Positions 31,655 to 42,020 are shown, numbered from the stretch's first letter. The stretch is DNA of 64,000 nt from Legionella antarctica (GCF_011764505.1 NZ_AP022839.1:541001-605000), one strand, 5' to 3'. The notes: generated by a model from the sequence alone, not told the origin. Made by a program: numbers and translations.

Positions 31655-33208
31655 ATGGTACCAAAACGACAAAGTTTACTACGTTCAACCACTCTTGTTT
31701 CAGTAATGACCTTTATATCTCGTATGGTGGGATTTATTCGCGATATGGTCCTTGCTAATTTTTTTGGTGCTCAAGCCGGAATGGATGCTTTTTTTGTAGC
31801 CTTCAGGATTCCTAATTTCATGCGTCGTCTTTTTGCCGAAGGTGCTTTTGCTCAAGCTTTTGTTCCTGTTTTGGCTGAATATCAGAAAACGGGATCTGCA
31901 GAGGATGTCAGAACTTTTATTGCACGAATTGCTGGATATTTAAGTTCCATTCTCACCCTGGTAACGATAATAGGAATTATTGCCTCTCCATTGATTATCT
32001 TTTTGTTTGCCCCAGGTTTTAGTCATGACAGTATTCGTTCTGATTTAGCCACGGTGATGCTTCGAATTACCTTCCCGTTTTTGATGCTTGTTTCTTTAAC
32101 CGCAATGGCAGGAGCCGTTCTCAATACATATGGATATTTTGGAGTGCCTGCTTTTACTCCAGTGCTGCTTAATATCAGTATGATTTTAGCTGCTATTTTT
32201 TTGTGTCCTAATTTGCCACAACCCGTTGTAGGTTTAGCCTGGGGCGTTTTAATTGCAGGAATAGCTCAATTGCTTTTTCAGTTACCCTTTTTATATCAAA
32301 AAAATCTGTTAATCAGGCCTCGAGTAGTCCGCGATGACCCTGGTGTTAATAAAGTACTAAAATTGATGATACCCGCGTTGTTTGGTGTCTCAATTGCCCA
32401 ACTTAATTTAATGGTTGATAGTATTTTTGCTTCTTTTTTGAAAGTAGGAAGTGTGTCCTGGCTGTACTATACAGATCGATTGACTGATTTTCCATTGGGT
32501 GTTTTTGGCGTAGCTATTGCCACTGTAATACTACCTCATCTTTCAAGAAAACATGCTGAACAAAGCGATGTGCAGTATTCTCGAGCCTTGGATTGGGGCT
32601 TACGATCCATTTTATTAATAGGAATACCAGCTGGTTTAGGTTTGGCTCTTTTTGCCATGCCCTTAATTGCCAGTTGCTTTGCTTACGGTAAATTTCACGT
32701 TTATGATTTAATGCAAACCCAAAAAAGCCTTATCACGCTTGCATCAGGGGTTCCTGCTTTTATGATGGTAAAAGTTTTGGCTTCTGGTTTTTATGCTCGT
32801 CAGGATATCAGTACTCCGGTTAAAGTAGGTGCTGTGTCGATGATAGTGAATACGATATTGTGCTCCATTTTTATTGGTTTTTTTGCTCATGCAGGATTAA
32901 CTTTGGCTTCGGCACTTGCAGGTTACGTCAATTGTGGCCTGTTACTCTATTTGTTGGTTAGACGCGGCGTATTTCAGCCATCCCCAGGATGGCTGAAATA
33001 CGGTGTGCAATTGATGATTGCTAACGGAGTAATTACTGTATATTTATGGTTCATGAGCGGAACAGTAAATTATTGGTTGAGTTTCCCTCCTGTAGCGCGC
33101 TTAAGCCTATTATTAACTCATGTTTTAGCAGTTGTGGTACTATATGTACTTGTTTTAGGTCTTACGGGACTTAGATTCAGTCATTTACGCGGTCAGATGA
33201 AGGAATAA
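31655..33208 (+). CDS. murJ: Lipid II flippase MurJ
   Basis: MurJ flips lipid II across the inner membrane for peptidoglycan synthesis. The 517-residue product from ATG 31655 has about 14 hydrophobic segments and the MviN-family N-terminus (SLLRSTTLVSVMTFISRMVG, then IRDMVLANFFGA). It also has LPFLYQKNL and the conserved TDRLTDFPLGVFGVAIATV. In-frame ATGs at 31532, 31628 and 31637 would add residues not seen in the family, and the first overlaps the rpsT promoter. None has a strong ribosome binding site, so the exact start is uncertain. Confidence 0.92.
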   Translation: MVPKRQSLLRSTTLVSVMTFISRMVGFIRDMVLANFFGAQAGMDAFFVAFRIPNFMRRLFAEGAFAQAFVPVLAEYQKTGSAEDVRTFIARIAGYLSSILTLVTIIGIIASPLIIFLFAPGFSHDSIRSDLATVMLRITFPFLMLVSLTAMAGAVLNTYGYFGVPAFTPVLLNISMILAAIFLCPNLPQPVVGLAWGVLIAGIAQLLFQLPFLYQKNLLIRPRVVRDDPGVNKVLKLMIPALFGVSIAQLNLMVDSIFASFLKVGSVSWLYYTDRLTDFPLGVFGVAIATVILPHLSRKHAEQSDVQYSRALDWGLRSILLIGIPAGLGLALFAMPLIASCFAYGKFHVYDLMQTQKSLITLASGVPAFMMVKVLASGFYARQDISTPVKVGAVSMIVNTILCSIFIGFFAHAGLTLASALAGYVNCGLLLYLLVRRGVFQPSPGWLKYGVQLMIANGVITVYLWFMSGTVNYWLSFPPVARLSLLLTHVLAVVVLYVLVLGLTGLRFSHLRGQMKE

Positions 33209-33213
33209 GAACG

Positions 33214-34581
33214 ATGCAAGCTGATGTATTTTATGAAACACATGGTGATAGAGCGGTCCCACTTTTTTTAATTTCCCAACATCAATGGGAAAAACAAATT
33301 CAAGCTATATCATCGGTTGAAAGAAATTGTCTTGCTGTGCGCCAATTCAAGGGGAGAACAGGCGATTATTGTTTGATCAACAATGCTGACGGCTTGGTAG
33401 ATAAGGCCTATGTGGGCTCTGGTTCTGGCAATCAGGAGTTAGCATTAGCCAATGCTGCGCTGTCTTTACCGCCAGGGAGTTATCAACTACAAGATAAGTT
33501 AACCCAGGAAGGAGCAGTGGCCTGGGGATTAGCACAATATCGTTTTGTTACTTATAAAAAATACGATCTGCAGCCGCGACTTTTAGTCGTTAATGGAGAG
33601 GAATTACCCAATTTAATCGCGTTAACCCAATCCATCTATCTAGTCCGTGATTTGATTAATACCCCCGCTAGCGATATGGGGCCTAAACAAATGGCTGAGA
33701 CGGTAGAGCAATTGGCTAAAACCTATAAAGCTCAATTTAAGCAATGGATTGGTAATGAATTACTTATCGATAATTTTCCAGCTATTCATGCTGTTGGCAG
33801 GGCCTCTGCTTCGGCCCCGCGATTATTGTCTTTAACCTGGGGTGATGAGCGACATCCGCGTATTACTTTAGTAGGAAAAGGAGTGTGTTTTGATAGTGGC
33901 GGATTAGACATTAAACCTTCCTCCGGGATGCGCTTGATGAAAAAAGATATGGGGGGAGCTGCTCATGTAATCGGTCTTGCCCAGTGGATTATGATGCGCC
34001 GTTTACCGATTCGATTGCAAGTGCTTATTCCTGCAGTTGAAAACTCTATTGGCCCTGATTCATTTAGACCAGGTGATGTTTTAAAGATGCGGAATGGCTT
34101 GACGGTAGAAATTGATAACACCGATGCTGAAGGACGTTTAGTTCTGGCAGATGCTTTAGTGAATGCCTGTGAAGACCATCCTGATCTGATTATTGATTTT
34201 GCCACCTTAACAGGTGCAGCTCGTGTTGCATTAGGTACTGAAATTGCTGCGGTGTTCTCAAATAATGATCAAGTGGCAGCGGAGTTAACTGCTGCTTCTT
34301 CTAGAGCAGGGGATCCGATTTGGCGACTTCCTCTATTTGCAGCTTATGAGGACTTATTGAGCTCAAATGTTGCAGACTTGGCAAACTCCAGCACTTCAGC
34401 ATATGGTGGTGCCATCACAGCTGGGTTGTTTCTGCAGCGTTTTGTGACTCCCGCAACTCCCTGGGTGCATTTTGATGTCATGGCTTGGAATACAAGTAGC
34501 AAGCCAGGTAAACCTGAGGGTGGGGAAGCTATGGCCTTGCGTGCGGTTACGGAGTACTTGTTGCACGTTTATAATAAGTAA
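33214..34581 (+). CDS. M17-family leucyl aminopeptidase (paralogue)
   Basis: The 455-residue protein belongs to the M17 zinc/manganese aminopeptidases. The C-terminal catalytic domain has VGKGVCFDSGGLDIKPS, with the first metal ligands, MKKDMGGAAHV, and [14 protein letters not shown], with the second Asp/Glu pair. The N-terminal domain is shorter and diverged from PepA. It starts five bases after murJ. A second M17 enzyme, the canonical PepA, lies about 1 kb downstream on the other strand. Confidence 0.9.
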   Translation: MQADVFYETHGDRAVPLFLISQHQWEKQIQAISSVERNCLAVRQFKGRTGDYCLINNADGLVDKAYVGSGSGNQELALANAALSLPPGSYQLQDKLTQEGAVAWGLAQYRFVTYKKYDLQPRLLVVNGEELPNLIALTQSIYLVRDLINTPASDMGPKQMAETVEQLAKTYKAQFKQWIGNELLIDNFPAIHAVGRASASAPRLLSLTWGDERHPRITLVGKGVCFDSGGLDIKPSSGMRLMKKDMGGAAHVIGLAQWIMMRRLPIRLQVLIPAVENSIGPDSFRPGDVLKMRNGLTVEIDNTDAEGRLVLADALVNACEDHPDLIIDFATLTGAARVALGTEIAAVFSNNDQVAAELTAASSRAGDPIWRLPLFAAYEDLLSSNVADLANSSTSAYGGAITAGLFLQRFVTPATPWVHFDVMAWNTSSKPGKPEGGEAMALRAVTEYLLHVYNK

Positions 34582-34607
34582 ACACAGTTAAAGAGGGAGA
34601 ATTGTAA

Positions 34608-34910
34608 TTGATTACATTTAGTTCGGATGCTTATGAAAACATTTCTTATTTTAGTGATGTTGCAAAAAGTTTATTATCTTTAATGGGGCATAGTGGCACT
34701 GTTCCCGGTGCGTTTAAGGCAGCAGAGGTTCCTCATGCTTTATCTAGCCTGCAGCAAGGTCTTGGACAGGATAAGAATAAAACAAGTCCATATCCACAGG
34801 ACAATGATGATGAGAGTGAGCCACAAATCGGTTTGGCAAAACGAGCAATTCCTTTGATTAATATGTTACAGGCTGCTATAAAAAAGAACTGTGATGTGAT
34901 GTGGTCATAG
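34608..34910 (+). CDS. DUF1840-family small protein
   Basis: The 100-residue protein begins MITFSSDAYENISYFSDVAKSL and contains LLSLMGHSGTVPGAF, matching the small DUF1840 family of proteobacterial proteins of unknown function. A charged, Asp/Glu-rich linker (about 60-72) precedes a C-terminal helix. The start is TTG with AGAGGGAGA about eight bases upstream. It follows the aminopeptidase by 26 bases and is probably co-transcribed. Confidence 0.78.
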   Translation: MITFSSDAYENISYFSDVAKSLLSLMGHSGTVPGAFKAAEVPHALSSLQQGLGQDKNKTSPYPQDNDDESEPQIGLAKRAIPLINMLQAAIKKNCDVMWS

Positions 34911-34960
34911 TATGTTTGCACATCTCTCCTGCCTTTAAGCGCGAGATGGGAAATACGATA

Positions 34961-34981
34961 GTAGTGACGAGCGGTCACTAC
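34961..34981. terminator. Hairpin between convergent DUF1840 gene and holC
   Basis: GTAGTGAC-gagcg-GTCACTAC forms an 8-bp perfect stem in the convergent intergenic gap, a typical place for a bidirectional terminator. No clear T tract follows on either strand. Confidence 0.45.
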
Positions 34982-34984
34982 CGA

Positions 34985-35419
34985 TTACTCTATTTGATGC
35001 GTATTGAGCTCACAGCCTTGGGATCGATATTCTTTATAATGAGTTCTGCTTTGTTCTTTCTCTTCTTCCCGGTTAGAAACCAACTCCATGATCCTTTTGA
35101 ATTTAGGATAAAAAGAGGGAATTTCTGGAGCAAGATTTAGCAATATGTCATTAAATCCTCTAGGCTCTTTTCCAAAACCTATTTGCACTGGTGGGGGTGG
35201 TTCAGGACCCTCACCCAAAAGGTTATGGGGAATAAAGCTATCGTCTCTAAATGACCACAACAAATCATCTAAAAGCTCAGCATCTCCTCGATTAGCACAA
35301 TGTACATATACTCTATGGCCACGGCTGTAGGCTTTCTCCAGGAGACGGCAAGCAATCAACCAGCGTGCATCAGGTTGGTCGCTTGCCAGTAAATAAAAAT
35401 CAACGCGAATTGGCGACAT
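34985..35419 (-). CDS. holC: DNA polymerase III subunit chi
   Basis: Chi links the clamp loader to single-strand binding protein. The 144-residue product has the family opening [20 protein letters not shown], the central [20 protein letters not shown] and [17 protein letters not shown]. Its start overlaps the pepA stop by 20 bases; pepA-holC is the classical order. Confidence 0.93.
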   Translation of the reverse strand: MSPIRVDFYLLASDQPDARWLIACRLLEKAYSRGHRVYVHCANRGDAELLDDLLWSFRDDSFIPHNLLGEGPEPPPPVQIGFGKEPRGFNDILLNLAPEIPSFYPKFKRIMELVSNREEEKEQSRTHYKEYRSQGCELNTHQIE

Positions 35420-36851
35420 GGCGTATTAATTGGGTGAGTAAAGGGACAGGTCTACCAGTTGCATTTCGTTTTTTACCGGAAATCCATGCAGTACCGGCAA
35501 TATCTAAATGAGCCCAGCGGTATTTTTTGGTGAAGCGGGATAAGAAGCATGCAGCAGTAATACTTCCTGCACTCCGATCGAAACCTGCATTAATCATATC
35601 TGCCAAGGGGCTATCTATAGCATCTTGATACGCCTCTTCCAGTGGCATGCGCCAGATTTTATCTTCGCTTTCCTGGGCCGCACGCTCAAGAAGTTTTGCT
35701 AACTGGTCATCATTAGTCATAAAACCTGTAGCAACATTCCCCAGAGCCACAATTATGGCACCTGTCAAAGTGGCAATATCAATCACAAACTCTGGGCTAT
35801 AACGCTCCGCATAAGTAAGGGCATCGGCTAATACCAAACGGCCTTCTGCGTCGGTATTAATAACCTCAATTGTTTGGCCTGACATACTGGTGATGATATC
35901 ACCGGGTTTAATGGCTGCACCACTTAGCATATTTTCAGCGCTGGCAATAAGACCAATTACATTAATCGGTAATTTCAGCAGTGCGCAGGCTTTCAATATT
36001 CCTAAAACACTTGCCGCTCCTGACATATCATACTTCATTTCATCCATAGCATTAGCAGGCTTAATAGATAAACCTCCAGAATCAAAAGTAATTCCTTTAC
36101 CCACCAGAATTATAGGCGCAGTATTTCCTGCTCCTTGATATTGAATATCTATAAGTCTTGGTGGTTGTTCACTACCTTGGGAGACTGCTAATAAAGCCCC
36201 CATACCCATTTGGCGTATTTCCTCAGGACCCATAACCTTACAATGAATAGCCTCGAACTGTTCGGCTAATTGTGTTGCTTGTTCGCCCAGATAGGTAGGA
36301 GTGCAGATGTTCGCTGGCATGTTGGCTAGATGACGAGTCAACTCAACACCTTGCGTAATCGCTAATGCCAACTCCAAAACCTTTTCAGTTGCCCCGGGTA
36401 AATAAAATGTAATTGATTCCAATTTATGCGGTTTTGAACTGTTCTTTTTAAAATCAAGAAGTTGATAACGTAAATTGTCTATCTGGATTATCATTTGTTC
36501 CAACTGCCATTCTGCAGTATGTTTCATTAATAGGGGAAGACAAAGGGTTGCTGAGCTAAAGCGTTGTTTGAGCAAAGATTCAGTTATTTCCGTTAGTCTT
36601 TTTTGTAGCCTCGCAGGAGTGAAATCCGCTTTTTCCCCACATTGAATAATTAACAGGCTATGTCCCTGAACATCTGTTTGCCATACTGCATCCCCAGGTT
36701 CAGTCGCTCGTTTAGCTAATTTTGAAATGATTTGATGGTGTTCTTTGTCTAGAGTATGTGCAAATTCAGGCAAGTCTGTATCTGAGAAAATGCCCAGTAC
36801 CAGACATTCACTGTGATTTAGTAAGGGTTTTTGAGTTAATCCATAATTCAT
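35400..36851 (-). CDS. pepA: Leucyl aminopeptidase PepA
   Basis: PepA is the hexameric M17 aminopeptidase; in E. coli it also binds DNA. The 483-residue protein has the metal-binding blocks [31 protein letters not shown] and [14 protein letters not shown] and ends with a conserved C-terminal catalytic region ([26 protein letters not shown], in part). I use the ATG at 36851; the in-frame TTG at 36863 adds only four residues. It is divergent from lptF, as in E. coli. Confidence 0.95.
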   Translation of the reverse strand: MNYGLTQKPLLNHSECLVLGIFSDTDLPEFAHTLDKEHHQIISKLAKRATEPGDAVWQTDVQGHSLLIIQCGEKADFTPARLQKRLTEITESLLKQRFSSATLCLPLLMKHTAEWQLEQMIIQIDNLRYQLLDFKKNSSKPHKLESITFYLPGATEKVLELALAITQGVELTRHLANMPANICTPTYLGEQATQLAEQFEAIHCKVMGPEEIRQMGMGALLAVSQGSEQPPRLIDIQYQGAGNTAPIILVGKGITFDSGGLSIKPANAMDEMKYDMSGAASVLGILKACALLKLPINVIGLIASAENMLSGAAIKPGDIITSMSGQTIEVINTDAEGRLVLADALTYAERYSPEFVIDIATLTGAIIVALGNVATGFMTNDDQLAKLLERAAQESEDKIWRMPLEEAYQDAIDSPLADMINAGFDRSAGSITAACFLSRFTKKYRWAHLDIAGTAWISGKKRNATGRPVPLLTQLIRHVANSR

Positions 36852-37256
36852 TCTATTGCTCAAGAGTACTAAAAGAGTTTAGTTTACCTAACCATCATGA
36901 GTGGCGCAAATTAATAAACCCTTAATTTTAGGAAATTCGGAATATAAATCAGTTTGTGGAACAAATGGTATTTTTAATTTAGCCCATCATGAATTATCAT
37001 GAGTGAATGTCTTTTGTGTTATTCTGAATAAGCAAATTTAGTAGTTGAATTGAGAATAGGTAACTTTTCAATAAGTATCGGGAAACGTCATCTTGAATGC
37101 GAGAGAGTTTTACCAGATTGGAACTGTGCCTGCAACTGGAGCTCCTGCACTTGAGATGATAGCCCTCAAAAAGGGCTTGTAGGCTCAAATCATTCAACCG
37201 CCCAGTTCAGTAAAAAAGTGAGTCAGCATGCAGCATCCTCATGACAGGGGTATTGA
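36852..37256. other. Divergent intergenic region between pepA and lptF
   Basis: This 405-bp spacer must contain promoters for both divergent units. No gene is convincing. A small hairpin AGCCCT-caaaa-AGGGCT lies about 90 bases before lptF and has no T tract. The last bases give an AGGGG ribosome binding site for lptF. Confidence 0.5.
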
Positions 37257-38339
37257 GTGATAATTTTTCGTTATTTGGCTAAAGAAGTGTTTTTCACCTT
37301 AATTGCATTAACTGCGGTACTAATGTTAATTTTTTTGAGTAATCAGTTCGTCCAATATTTAAATCGCGCTGCATCCGGTAAAATACCGGGCATGATTATC
37401 ATGAAACTGATGATGCTGGAATTACCCAATCTGATGGGATTACTCTTGCCCCTAGGGTTTTACATGGCCTTATTACTTGCATACGGGCGTTTGTATGCTG
37501 AGAACGAAATGACTATCTTGCGTGCTTGCGGTTATGGTCCAAAGCAATTATTAAAACATAGTTTTATTATGGCAGGTTTTGTGGCTGTTTTTGTTGGGGT
37601 GGTCATGATTTGGGTAAGCCCTTTCATTGCAGTAGAACGGGCTAAATTGTTACGCTCTACAGGGATACAAACACTGATTCAAACCATTATGCCGGGACGG
37701 TTTCATGCGATAAACTCAGGACAACAAGTTTTTTATGTCCAATCCATGAGTCGTGACCACAGCAAGGCGGAGCAGGTGTTTTTAGCAAAAAAAAGTAATA
37801 AGGAGGAAAAAATACAATGGGATATATTATGGGCTGATAAGGCATATGCTGAGACTGATCCTAAAACCCTAGAAGAATATATCGTGCTGCAAGATGGAAA
37901 AGAATACCAAGGGACTCCAGGGAATGCTGATTATCAGATAGCTCAATTTGCTGATTATAAAGCACGTTTGCCTCATCCAACGGTCAGAGATCTCAACGAA
38001 GATTTGCGTACGGCCAGTATTACCAGTCTATGGCCGTTAAATAATTCTGATCCTCAAAAAGGGGCTGAACTGCAATGGCGTTTATCTATTCCACTCATGG
38101 TTTTTACCTTAACTTTTGTTGCAGTTCCATTGAGTCGAGTTAATTCTCGTTCGGGAAAGTTTGCCAAATTATTACCGGCTGTAATCCTTTATATTCTTTA
38201 TGCTAACTTTATGTTCGTAGCTCGTGATGCAGCAGCTTCAGGAAAAATTCCTTTATGGATAGGAATGGGGTGGATACATCTTCTTGTAGTAATTATCGGT
38301 TTGCTTCTGATCTGGCGTAATCAGGTGAAATTATCATGA
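37257..38339 (+). CDS. lptF: LPS export ABC transporter permease LptF
   Basis: LptF with LptG forms the membrane part of the LptB2FG transporter that extracts LPS from the inner membrane. The 360-residue protein has six hydrophobic segments in two groups of three around a periplasmic beta-jellyroll. It begins MIIFRYLAKEVFFTLIALTA and shows NEMTILRACGYGPKQLL, the coupling-helix region. The start is GTG with AGGGG upstream. It overlaps lptG by 4 bp. Confidence 0.94.
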   Translation: MIIFRYLAKEVFFTLIALTAVLMLIFLSNQFVQYLNRAASGKIPGMIIMKLMMLELPNLMGLLLPLGFYMALLLAYGRLYAENEMTILRACGYGPKQLLKHSFIMAGFVAVFVGVVMIWVSPFIAVERAKLLRSTGIQTLIQTIMPGRFHAINSGQQVFYVQSMSRDHSKAEQVFLAKKSNKEEKIQWDILWADKAYAETDPKTLEEYIVLQDGKEYQGTPGNADYQIAQFADYKARLPHPTVRDLNEDLRTASITSLWPLNNSDPQKGAELQWRLSIPLMVFTLTFVAVPLSRVNSRSGKFAKLLPAVILYILYANFMFVARDAAASGKIPLWIGMGWIHLLVVIIGLLLIWRNQVKLS

Positions 38340-39406
38340 GTATGAGAATACTCGATCGTTACATTGCTAAAACTGTCCTGTTGGCAATTGGTCTAGTAAC
38401 TTTAATGTTGGCTGGATTACAGATTTTTATTTTGTTTGTAAGTCAAATGGACGATTTGGGTAAAGTTGATTATGGAATCACCCAGACTACCTTATTTGTC
38501 TTGCTACAACTGCCCTACCAGGTGTATTTATTTTTTCCCATAGCCAGCTTATTAGGATGTTTAATTGGTTTGGGCGTTCTGGCCAATCATAGTGAGCTAA
38601 TTGTAATGCGTGCCGCAGGAATGTCGATTGGGCAGATAACCTGGGCTGTTTTAAAAGCATCGGTAGTTGTAATTATTCTGATAACTACGATGGGCGAAAC
38701 TTTGGTTCCCTGGATGTCTCACTATGCTAACGATTATAAAACAGCAGCATTAACCGGTGGACAAACGATACGAACAGCTCACGGCATCTGGTTGCGGTAC
38801 GGTAATGATTTTATCTCCATAGGTACCATTCTTCCTGATAACGTGCTGCAAAATGTATATCAATTTCGCTTTGATGATCATCATGAATTAAAAGTTGCTC
38901 GTGAAATTCGTGAAGCAAAGTATGTTGATAATTCATGGATTGCTTATGATGTGAAGCAAACAGAATTTCAGGTAGACCATACCAAAGCAATGAAATTCGC
39001 CTCCCTGCCTTGGGATGTTTTAGTTAAACCGCACATTTTAAAAATTAGCGGTACAAATCCTGATGAAATGACTTTGCATGAGCTTAATCGTTATTTGCGG
39101 GAGCAAAAACGCAGTCAACAAAATGCTCATAGTTATAAATTTGCTTTTTTACAACGGATGATCCAACCCTTTACGACTATGGTAATGATGGTATTGGCCA
39201 TTCCTTTTATATTTGGTCCTTTAAGATCTTCTACCATGGGATCAAAATTATTAGTAGGAACAACTGTTGGTTTTGGTTTTCATATTGTTAATCGTTTTTT
39301 TGGCCCTGTCAGTGCCGTATTTCAATGGCCTCCGGAATTGGCTGCTTTAGGCCCTACAGTTATATTTGCTTTAATCGGACTTTTTTTAATGAGACGAGTA
39401 AGATAA
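38336..39406 (+). CDS. lptG: LPS export ABC transporter permease LptG
   Basis: LptG pairs with LptF. The 356-residue protein begins RILDRYIAKTVLLAIGLVTL and has SELIVMRAAGMSIGQI as coupling helix, a periplasmic jellyroll and three C-terminal transmembrane helices ending in a short basic tail (LMRRVR). Start overlaps lptF (ATGA) and the stop overlaps the next gene by one base, so the three genes form one operon. Confidence 0.94.
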   Translation: MSMRILDRYIAKTVLLAIGLVTLMLAGLQIFILFVSQMDDLGKVDYGITQTTLFVLLQLPYQVYLFFPIASLLGCLIGLGVLANHSELIVMRAAGMSIGQITWAVLKASVVVIILITTMGETLVPWMSHYANDYKTAALTGGQTIRTAHGIWLRYGNDFISIGTILPDNVLQNVYQFRFDDHHELKVAREIREAKYVDNSWIAYDVKQTEFQVDHTKAMKFASLPWDVLVKPHILKISGTNPDEMTLHELNRYLREQKRSQQNAHSYKFAFLQRMIQPFTTMVMMVLAIPFIFGPLRSSTMGSKLLVGTTVGFGFHIVNRFFGPVSAVFQWPPELAALGPTVIFALIGLFLMRRVR

Positions 39407-40164
39407 TGGCTTTTCTAAGACATGTGATTGAATTCGTAATTAACCCTTATTTTTTGTGCCTGCTGATCTTAGGACTATGTATCTTTTTTTTATGGCGCCG
39501 GACTTATCTTGTTTTTGTTCGGGTCATGTTGAGCATGGTCTTTATATTATTAATGGTTATTAGTACAGGTTGGTTACCAAATTATATAACCAACAAATTA
39601 GAAACACAGTATCCTATAGTGCAGCAAATTGATCCCAGGATTAATTGGGTCGTTGTTTTAAGTGGCGGCCAAAATCCATTGGAAGGGATGCCAGCAAATC
39701 TCCGATTATCGTCTGCTAGTATCAAGCGTTTGGTAGAAGGCGTACGATTATTTAGAGCACTGCCGAGGGCAAAATTAGTATTATCAGGAGGAGGTTCAAC
39801 GGGTGAACAACCCGAAGCCTTACTTTTAGCTCAATTAGCAAAGTGGTTTTCTATTCCAGAGCAAGATGTGGTTCTTGAATTGAAATCGATTAATACAGCT
39901 GATCAAGCACGAGAATTAGTTTCAATAGTTCACAACCAGCCATTTTATTTAGTTACTTCGGCAATTCATATGCCTCGATCTATAGCTTTATGTCGTCAGC
40001 AAGGACTCCATCCAATAGCCGCTCCTACTGATTATACTTTTTTTTGGAGTACCTCTGACAAGGTAAAAATGATTATCCCTAATGCTTATAATTTATCCTA
40101 TTTTTCAATTGCTATGCACGAGGTTCTTGGTCGAATTTGGGCTGTTTTAACTCAGAAGTTATAG
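39406..40164 (+). CDS. ElyC/SanA/YdcF (DUF218) membrane protein
   Basis: The 252-residue protein has two N-terminal transmembrane helices (about 12-55) and a DUF218 domain: VVVLSGGQNP, KLVLSGGGSTGEQPEA, SINTADQARELV and LVTSAIHMPRS. E. coli ElyC of this family is needed for normal lipid carrier and envelope metabolism. ATG 39406 overlaps the lptG stop (TAATG); the longer frame from 39325 lies inside lptG and is rejected. Placement after lptG suggests an envelope role. Confidence 0.85.
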   Translation: MAFLRHVIEFVINPYFLCLLILGLCIFFLWRRTYLVFVRVMLSMVFILLMVISTGWLPNYITNKLETQYPIVQQIDPRINWVVVLSGGQNPLEGMPANLRLSSASIKRLVEGVRLFRALPRAKLVLSGGGSTGEQPEALLLAQLAKWFSIPEQDVVLELKSINTADQARELVSIVHNQPFYLVTSAIHMPRSIALCRQQGLHPIAAPTDYTFFWSTSDKVKMIIPNAYNLSYFSIAMHEVLGRIWAVLTQKL

Positions 40165-40218
40165 ATAAACCTCAGGCTGTGAGGAACTCTCGGGAGCAAG
40201 TAGCGGGAGTTTGCCAAG

Positions 40219-40239
40219 TTAGCGGTCAACAACCGCTAA
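40219..40239. terminator. Hairpin at the convergent end of the ydcF-like gene
   Basis: TTAGCGGT-caaca-ACCGCTAA is an 8-bp perfect stem that overlaps the stop codon of the convergent Cys-rich protein gene. It has the position of a bidirectional terminator but lacks a T tract. Confidence 0.42.
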
Positions 40240-40769
40240 TGCCCATTCAACTCCTTAATTGGGAAAGGAGGTAGTTCGGAGTGTGTCTTTAAAAAGGCAG
40301 TTATTTGAGTTACATCATTTACAGTAGCTGAGGAATAGATTTTACTAGTGCATGATGTTTTATGACGGCCATCTGAGACAATCACATAATTACCTTTGTT
40401 TTTCACTAATGAACAAATACAGGATGCTTTGCTCGAGTCATTGGGATTAACGACACAAGGACTGTCGAGACAAAAAGCCCAGAGTCGATCATTGGCGCAA
40501 TTTTTATATGCTTTAATGGGGAAGTAGCGAGAACTAACTGCTTTTCCGGCTTTTGTTTTGATGATGCCAGTACATGGTTTAGTACCTGCAGAATAGCCTG
40601 TTTTGACCTTACATGCACAGGTTGCGAACCCTGCTTTGCCAGGTAGTGGTTGGCAAACTGCCGTGGTACATAATGCGTAAGTACTCTTGCATAGAGTAAA
40701 ATCAGACGATGAAGCGCTGGCATGCAAATGAAGGCATAACATTAAAAAAGTAGAAAGAATTTTTTTCAA
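40236..40769 (-). CDS. Secreted Cys-rich protein with an internal duplication
   Basis: The 177-residue product has a signal peptide (about 1-19, cleavage after ASA). The mature part contains two matching Cys modules. In the first, Cys residues fall in CKSTYALC, TAVC, ATCAC and KPC. In the second they fall in CANDRLWAFC, SPC, ASCIC and TSC. The pattern (C-x6-8-C-x4-C-...-C-x-C-...-C) suggests disulfide-bonded repeats in the periplasm or outside the cell. I do not recognise a named family. Confidence 0.72.
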   Translation of the reverse strand: MKKILSTFLMLCLHLHASASSSDFTLCKSTYALCTTAVCQPLPGKAGFATCACKVKTGYSAGTKPCTGIIKTKAGKAVSSRYFPIKAYKNCANDRLWAFCLDSPCVVNPNDSSKASCICSLVKNKGNYVIVSDGRHKTSCTSKIYSSATVNDVTQITAFLKTHSELPPFPIKELNGH

Positions 40770-40838
40770 TTTAAACTCCGTGTAATATCTTTAGCTTTCG
40801 TTAGTGTAACACATGAAAATAGAGTGTTTACCAAGTAA

Positions 40839-42020
40839 TTATACCGCTTGACCTGCCGCCCAACCAGAGGACCAAGCCCACTGAAAATTATACCCTCCTA
40901 ACCAGCCTGTAACATCCAAGGCTTCGCCAATAAAAAAAAGACCTTGGATATCATTAGCTTCCATTGTCTTTGATGAAATTGCATTGCAATCTACGCCACC
41001 GATAGTAACTTCTGCAGTTCGATAACCCTCCGTACCATTGGGTTTTACAATCCAGGATTGCATTTGATGACTAATGGCCTCTATATCGCGATTGGAAATT
41101 GCTGCCAGCTTTGTTTCTGCAAGTTTTTTGGGAATAAAAACGTCAATTACTCGTTTGGGTAAATACAAGGAGAGGATTGAACTTAATTGTTTTTGGGGTG
41201 TATCCATACGGGCTGATTTTAGTTCTTCCTGCAGATTTTGCTCCGGTAATAAATTAATGCTAATGGCTTCTCCGGGCGTCCAATAAGAGGACAACTGTAA
41301 AATTGCTGGACCACTTAAGCCTCGGTGAGTAAATAATAGATTCTCGCGAAATTGATTTCGTTCATTTTGAACCTGGCTATCGACGCTAATACCAGACAGC
41401 ACGGAAAGTTTTTCTTTTTCAAGAACATCCAAAGTTAATGGCACAAGACCTGCGCGGGTTGGCCAGATTTTTATTCCAAATTGTTCTGCTATCTTATAGG
41501 CGAAAGGACTGGCACCCATGGTGGGAATTGACAGGCCTCCGGTGGCAATCACTAATGATTCGCAATGGATTGTACCTTTGTTGCTATAAATTTTAAACTG
41601 CTGATCCTTGGTTCGTTGAATTTTTTGAATAGAGGTATCTAAATGAATTAATGCCCCTCCTTGATGACACTCAGCCAAAAGCATATCGACAATATCTTTT
41701 GATTTGTTATCACAAAATAATTGACCTAACGTTTTCTCATGAAATGGAATAGCATGTTTCTTTACCAGTGCTATGAAATTCCATTGGGTATAGCGTGTTA
41801 AAGCGGATTTAAAAAAATGGGGGTTATGGGAAAAATACTTACCTGGTTCAATATAATAATTTGTAAAATTACAGCGTCCTCCACCTGACATGAGAATTTT
41901 TTTACCTACTTTGTTCGCATGATCCAGAATCAGAACTTTACGTTGGCGTTTGCTGGCTTCAATAGCACACATCAAACCTGCAGCACCAGCTCCTATAATA
42001 ATCACATCAGCTTGTTCCAT
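40839..42020 (-). CDS. HI0933/YhiN-family flavoprotein
   Basis: The 393-residue protein is a predicted NAD(P)/FAD-dependent oxidoreductase. It has the N-terminal Rossmann motif IIGAGAAGLMCAIEAS, the family hallmark GKKILMSGGGRCNFTN, and ATGGLSIPTMGASPFAYKIA. The C-terminal FIGEALDVTGWLGGYNFQWA is the FAD-binding signature. Cellular role in this family is unknown. It stands alone, divergent from the next gene. Confidence 0.9.
   Translation of the reverse strand: MEQADVIIIGAGAAGLMCAIEASKRQRKVLILDHANKVGKKILMSGGGRCNFTNYYIEPGKYFSHNPHFFKSALTRYTQWNFIALVKKHAIPFHEKTLGQLFCDNKSKDIVDMLLAECHQGGALIHLDTSIQKIQRTKDQQFKIYSNKGTIHCESLVIATGGLSIPTMGASPFAYKIAEQFGIKIWPTRAGLVPLTLDVLEKEKLSVLSGISVDSQVQNERNQFRENLLFTHRGLSGPAILQLSSYWTPGEAISINLLPEQNLQEELKSARMDTPQKQLSSILSLYLPKRVIDVFIPKKLAETKLAAISNRDIEAISHQMQSWIVKPNGTEGYRTAEVTIGGVDCNAISSKTMEANDIQGLFFIGEALDVTGWLGGYNFQWAWSSGWAAGQAV

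Noticed and set aside
36997..37197. 66-codon minus-strand frame between pepA and lptF
   Set aside because: It has no recognisable motif and lies in the promoter region of lptF with poor coding character.
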